Source: Chaunax sp. Z400 (lineage: Eukaryota > Chordata > Actinopteri > Lophiiformes > Chaunacidae). From it: DNA of 64,000 nt. Positions 58,175 through 64,000 of the stretch are shown here, in pieces. Position 1 is the first letter of the stretch. Each line of letters opens with the position of its first letter. The stretch is from assembly GCA_037577475.1 (NCBI GenBank), contig CM075206.1, positions 9,826,401 to 9,890,400 on the forward strand, in the 5' to 3' direction. The translations under genes were made by a program, and so were the position numbers. Below the pieces are notes generated by a model. It saw only the letters and a list, made by a program, of their open reading frames with translations. It was not told the origin of the DNA and searched no databases.

Positions 58175-61100
58175 GACACCCCCCTGTGCAAGCACCCTGC
58201 CAGCTCTCAGCAGCTGCTCTCTCGCCATTCACATCTCTAAGGTCTAACAACAACAAGGGCCCCAAAAACGTAAACCACACATCTTCAGGAACAAAAGCCT
58301 GAAATCTAGTATAGCAGCAGGCTTTAGTATTACTACACAGTACCTATATGTGAATATAAAAATAATTTTTTTCTCTCAAACATCCCAGAAGAATGAGCAA
58401 AACTCAGCTGAAGTCAGTGGAGGACTCTAGTCAAAACAGTGTCTCTGCAATAAGCTGCATCTCGGTTACATGTTAGCCAATTAGCCTGTGTTACATAATG
58501 CCCAGCCAGCTTAACGCTACATTTACAGGCATATCAGAGCCAGGTATAGCCGCTGAGACAGATAGATGAATATGCAGGGTGAAATTTGCCCATCTGTACG
58601 CCCGTCAGGCTACATTTTTGGTTGCGGTGCACTATGTTTCAGCACATCTGTATCTGTCCGTGTGCGAAGCAGATGCATGGCGTGAGGACAGAAGACATTT
58701 ACTGTCATCCATCTCGCTCAGAGCGAGCTCCTGTCCCTCCAGGAGGGTCAACACATGGGTCTGATATGTGCAGGCAGCACAGCTGAAGGTCAGAAGGGTA
58801 CAAACAGCAAATTTAGTTTAAAATAAAATTAAAAAGTCTGAGTAAAACAGACACCCAGTGTATATAAATGTCAATATACATAGAAGAAATGCTTTAATGT
58901 TCTCACAAATGTTGCTCTAGGGAGAAAATGTCTTCAGATGGCCATATGGAGGAAATATTTGTTGACATTGTCCTCATATTTGTGAAAAATAGAACCATCT
59001 TTGCCCCAGATATCACAGCTTCTTTGTGCTCCACATGTTCTTAGATTTATGTAAATGCCATTAACTCTTCTCCCCTCCAGCAGCCTTCCCTCCCTCATTC
59101 TCCATCTTTGCAGCACAGGGGTCAAGGACAACAATAGCCAGTCGGCTCTCTTGGCGCATAACACTAGAATGGAATGGAAGCTGTAGCAAAAAAAACACTC
59201 CTGACAACACCCTAAAGGCTGAACAAACTCGGAGGGCAGGCTGAGCTCTGCAGATAAGATGCACATGAGGGAGAGAAGGTAACGTCGCTCAGGTGGATGT
59301 GGACGTCTCTGCTCATCGTGTCCGAACAGCGTGAATTTCTACACAGCTCAGTCAAGACTTTCTGTCTTGATAGCAACAGTGACTCCATGTCCTGATAGAC
59401 AACCCAGGACATACAGTACCCCTGGCAACAGATAAGCATCTGGTAATTATTGACAACAACTCATTTCTTGACTGGACAGCGCAGACAAAGGAAGAACATG
59501 TTTCTTTTCACAGTGCTGATTAGCTTAATCAGGGAGAGCACGCAGAGAGGCTTTTCGATTGCTTTCAGTCAGCAGAGATGAAAAGGCAAAGGACCTCTGG
59601 AGTGAAGTGGCCTCTTGTGTTACTGGCTGTAAAACAGTTTCACGGAAGAATTAAACAAGACGGGGATATCTGCATGTACAGGTATCATGTTGAGATGTGT
59701 TTCAGTTACATGTGAATCAGATTTAGCAATTTTGTCCACATTAACAGATGCTGTTCAGTTGATCAATTAATCCCCAAGACATTCAGAAATCAGGATCCAC
59801 GGTTTTGTGGGTGGGGTCTAAAGTGTCTGCAGTCCTGAGATTTATGCAGTTATGATATAACATGACCCAAAACATGAGAAGTAACAAGCCCCTTCAGTGT
59901 TTCTGTGCAGTGGTTATTAAACCCCGACGAAGCCATTTGGAGGCATTGCTTCATTTTTAACTCAAGCCAAAAAGAGCCAGGGACTGAGAAGCATTTCGGA
60001 GGAACAACGTGGACCAAAGAGCCAAGGAGAACAAAGACCAAATGTCCGTTTCTGTCCCTCAAAGACGAAAACAAAGGGTTTCTTGGTGCTCCCGCTATCA
60101 CAAAAGAACTTGTGGCATTTCCCCAGGAACCTTCCCACAATGTCAAAACAACACGGCCACAACACTGAAAAATGGCCAGAGGTAATCGAGCCGCAAGGTT
60201 GAGCAATGCCCACAATGCAGTTGTTGTGGTTAAAGACCCCTGATTTAGGAAACTCCCAAACTTGGCTGACCCTTATTCCACCACTCCTACTTTTCCGTCG
60301 GACCGATTAAAAGGCAGGAGTGTCTGTGAGGAGCGCAGGTTGGTGGAGATAAAAACAGCAGCAAAAAGAAGCACAGAGTCACCGGTGGCTCCGGATCAGC
60401 CCCAGAGGGGTCCACAGGGCTGCAGTATAGTAAATAGTAGTAGTCTGGCAAGGCTGTGGCTAAAAAGGTCGCATGCTGCTGAGTAACCCTGAGGGCCTGT
60501 GTGTGTGTCCAACAGGCCTGACTGCAAGGAGAGGGAGAAGAGACATTTAAAACCTCCTTGAGAAAAAGCCAAGGGGACAGTGATGAAACAGGACCGGCTT
60601 CTTTTTTCTTTTTTTTCCCCCCATACGTGTGCCATGCTGTGAAGGGGCCAAACGTGTACCCTAACCAGTGCTGAAATGTGATCTGTCAGCCTAGAGGGGC
60701 AAACAGCGGTGGGGAGAAGGCCATGTCCACCGGGGACTGGTGTGTTGGCTCCTGTGTGCGCACAATCTGCATTTTGCTTTGGCTGCCAAAGCACAACAGG
60801 ACACACGATTTAATGAAATTGACTGAGTGAGCTCAGAAAGGGGGGGACGTGGCAGAGCCACGACTGATAATCCTCAGAGTCGCAAATAATAAAAACACCG
60901 AGGTATGGCTGTAAACTAAGTGGTGGCGGGCAGATATCACACTCACCACACCTCGGGAGAGACACTGAGAGCAACTGTTCATTCTAAATTTGTCAGGTGG
61001 AGAGCAGAGAACACACACCCTTGTGCTTATGCGAGCCGCTCTCCTCCTAAACTGGGCGCCACCTCCTTTCCTCCTCCTCTTTAGCAAATAAAAAGGCCTC

Positions 61101-61590
61101 TATACCTCCACTGTGCCGATGTCGGACGCCTTTGGTTTCTCCAATATAATTTTAACAGAGTAGGACCGAAAGCACGCACCTCTGTATTAGTTTCAAAGTC
61201 AAATTAATTAATGCAGAGGTGACTGTCAGCCAGGATGAATCAATTAACCTTATCAAGCGTGTAGAGGGTGGCTACATACCAACAGATTTGCATGCAAACA
61301 GGCGGAAAAGTCTCGACAACACAAAGGTTATTAAGGATCAACAGTGCATAAACAAAGGGTTATGATAACTGTAATCAAAGCTGATCCGCGTGCTCACTCT
61401 GCCTCAAACTTTTTTATGAACCACGCTTGTTTACAGTTCATTTCTCGTGCGGACTGCCGCTCTGGAAGGTAATGCAGACGCACACGCAGCATTCTAATCA
61501 GAGCTGACTTCTCAATTCGTTCCACATCAATAACGGCTTCCCAGGCATCATTAGTGTGAAAATCACTGAGGCCATCATTCGAGGGGAAAA

Positions 61591-61604
61591 GGGGGGGGGG
61601 GGGG
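61591..61604. repeat. G14 run; a second G15 run at 61957-61971
   Basis: Two mononucleotide G runs about 350 bp apart in the slco5a1 intron, the second preceded by a GA-rich stretch. Confidence 0.85.
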
Positions 61605-63227
61605 TTGGTGGGGGGCAGACTGTCTAATAAACAGAGGTCACGGCCTCTGTCAAAAGCTTTGAATGGATCAACAATTAAATGAGGAGAATCCAGGCTATTG
61701 ATCATTTAGATCAGTGGGTGGGTACGTTGCCAAATTAGACAGAGGCGATGAGACAGTCAGAAACCAAAGAGGCAAAAGCTAAGCAGTGATTCCATTACGT
61801 TTGCTTCCAGTTGGACCTGTGCTCAAAACCTCATGTAATGCAGCGAGCAACCTTTTCACAAGAAGGGACCGGCTTGTCAAAAGGAGTTCACCATAGTGAT
61901 GCCAAATATGGTGTGTTGTAAATCTGTCAGAGCAGAGAGAGAGAGAGCAAGAGAGAGGGGGGGGGGGGGGGAAAGAAGCAGAAATGTGCACATGGTGGCT
62001 ACTTTGGACGTTGAGCCTCCAGTCTTTATATTCTCTGGAGGAGTAACGTAAAACCATAGAAGCCCAATAAAAAGACCTACAAAGACAAATTATCTGTACC
62101 CTAATTTCACTCTTGCATTACCATAGAGACATGGGGCCACAGCTGGGGGAAATGGGGTGATAAGTCACAGGGAATGCCCTACTGTGTGTGCATACACAAA
62201 GATAACATCATGACAAAAAGAAACACACTCTCTCCCCTCCAAGTGCACCAGAGTACCCCCCCCCAGTGTAACCGCATTATCCTACAGAGGAGAGCAACTC
62301 CTCCCCTCCGAGCTGTGTAAGTTGAGATGGGGTTTACATTAATGGGTTGAGGGGGGAAAAAGCACCTCAAATAAGTGTTGTGGAAGCCTCCTAAAGATGT
62401 GATCTTCATCTAAATGAAGTTGGGAACGTATGGAGAAGGGTTTGAAGGTTGATTGTTCAATAGTGCTTGATTTTCCTTCTCGCAGATATTATTTAGTACA
62501 CTTTCACGTTTTTTTTCTCAGTTTGAAAATGTGAAAAACATCATTTATATGTCTGAAGGTGGATCCTATGCAAACACAACCTTCACCTGTGGCTGATTCA
62601 TCTACCAAAAGACTACAACAACCATCAGAGAATGTAACTATGTGGAAAAATAAAGAATAAAACTGGGGCCCAGTTACCATGGTTATTGTGAGTATCTGAA
62701 AATGCAAATAAAGGACATTTTCTCCCATTTATCTCTGGAATGACAGGATTTTTCTCTCGTTTTCCCAAAAAAAAAAAAAACACTTTGCAGGAATGAGAAC
62801 AGATTATCCCTCTGTGAGGCCTCAGGGGAAAAAAAGACATCAAGGTCACTGGAGCAAGCCCTGCTTTTGACGGATATCTGTGCGAGGATGATGCCTTGAC
62901 TGAGCCTTCCAGACCCTGATGTATGGGTTCTGGAGTATACCCAGGTAAGGTGAGGGCAAAGCGAGTCTGTCTTTGAGGTTGTTGTCCTCTTGTTTTTTCC
63001 ATAGCTATGCTGCATTGGCTCCCTGTGACGCAGGAATCTGATCAATACTGGGTCTCGAGGGCAGCGGAGCAGGCAGCGACAGCCAATGTGCCCCATAGGC
63101 TGTGTAATGTTGTGATCAAGGGCTGATGTAAGCACTGTGGCTAATGCTGTGCAACCATCTCAGTGATGTTTTTCATTGAACAGAGTGCACAAATATACAC
63201 AGACAAAAAAAAAACGAGATCACACTT

Positions 63228-63465
63228 CAACAATTCGTCGATTAATTAGGCAGCAGGTCGACTGAAATTTACCACTGACAATCAATTTATCGTTTAAGTT
63301 ATTTATCATGCGAACATGCAAACGCTACAAGGTGAACATTTAAATATTTTTAACCTACGGATGGCTGCTATTTTATGGCATTTTACAGTAAAAAAAACAA
63401 TTGGATGATTAGGCAAAAACATAATGAAAAAATGTATTAAAATAATCATTGGTTGCAGCCCTGCA
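63228..63465 (-). mobile_element. dispersed percomorph repeat copy 3, inverted and internally deleted
   Basis: Starts CGATTAATTAGGCAGCAGGT and ends AATAATCATTGGTTGCAGCC, the reverse complement of the GGCTGCAAC end seen at 51270. The middle is shortened. Confidence 0.5.
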
Positions 63466-63802
63466 CACAGGCCAGAGGAACAGTGACCATCTGTGTAAGA
63501 CGCTGCCCTAAACCGAGGGGTGCCCCATGTCCCAATAACCCAGCTACAGAGCGCTGACAGGCAGGGGGATTACTTCTGCAATCATGAACCCCTCTATGAG
63601 CTATGTAGAGTATGTATGTACAGACAAATCATTTTGAGCAAAAACCACTAAGGGCAGAAAATCCCTAGCATACCAGTAAATTACTGGGTAAGAACAGAAA
63701 ACAACAAAAATGTATTGTTTTTGGCTAGAAATGAGAGCATACTGCTTTACTATTACCAGTCTTCTGTTCACATATACACCAGCCTGAGGATAGAGAAGCA
63801 TT

Positions 63803-63846
63803 ACACACACACACACACTTACACACACACACACACTTACACACAC

Positions 63847-63934
<88 letters not shown>
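63803..63934. repeat. (CA)n microsatellite, about 130 bp
   Basis: CA dinucleotide tract with three TT interruptions near its left end, then a pure run; slco5a1 intron near the window edge. Confidence 0.97.
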
Positions 63935-63937
<3 letters not shown>

Positions 63938-64000
63938 CAGTGTGGGGCCATTAATCATAAGCAACCTAGTTCTGTTTCTCGTCCCTCACTCCTCTCATGT

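Larger units (their letters stand above)
47570..64000 (-). other. long slco5a1 intron, running past the window edge
   Basis: 16.4 kb without any recognisable exon. It holds the microsatellites and repeat copies listed separately, a T run at about 56430-56446, and AT-rich stretches with many TAAT cores (for example 49100-49300 and 61140-61260) that could be regulatory. Confidence 0.8.

Noticed and set aside
47570..64000. Search for the N-terminal slco5a1 exon(s)
   Set aside because: No minus-strand frame here resembles the first OATP helices or the expected end of the upstream exon; they must lie beyond the window.

Overview
This is eukaryotic genomic DNA, most likely from a ray-finned (probably percomorph) fish. 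The evidence is split genes with GT-AG introns, many long (CA/TG)n tracts, vertebrate-specific protein families, and copies of small interspersed repeats that I recognise as typical of percomorph genomes. No species can be named from the sequence.

Two genes converge. The plus strand carries sulf1 (extracellular heparan-sulfate 6-O-endosulfatase). It has a likely non-coding first exon and promoter at about 7300-7656, a start codon at 8163, and at least 19 coding exons up to 27377 or 28257. All exon joins were checked by phase and give one continuous protein. The minus strand carries the 3' two thirds of slco5a1 (organic anion transporter family member 5A1): eight coding exons from 47569 down to the stop at 33657. 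The first coding exon(s) lie beyond the right edge of the window. A SULF1-SLCO5A1 convergent pair matches the arrangement I know from human 8q13, which supports calling these sulf1 rather than sulf2 and slco5a1 rather than another SLCO.

Layout: 1-7300 upstream non-coding DNA; 7300-8162 promoter and 5' UTR of sulf1; 8163-28257 sulf1; 28258 to about 29470 sulf1 3' UTR; 29470-33350 intergenic DNA with a 1.2-kb DNA transposon (32002-33208); 33657-47569 slco5a1 exons and introns; 47570-64000 a long slco5a1 intron with repeats and microsatellites.

The main finding is at the 3' end of sulf1. The last exon has two splice acceptors 7 nt apart (exon starts 27344 and 27351). The first gives the usual short Sulf C-terminus ending in a W-D-G-x-x-G tail and a stop at 27377. 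The second shifts the frame by +1 and opens about 300 further codons that look like real secreted protein, ending at 28257. A 51-nt in-frame microexon (26553-26603), resembling the basic C-terminal insert of SULF2, lies just upstream. A run of 12 T followed by 27 G sits between the two. Together these could give up to four C-termini of one heparan-sulfate editing enzyme.

The two genes are not known to work in one pathway: Sulf1 edits heparan sulfate outside the cell, while Slco5a1 is a poorly characterised multi-pass membrane protein of the OATP family.
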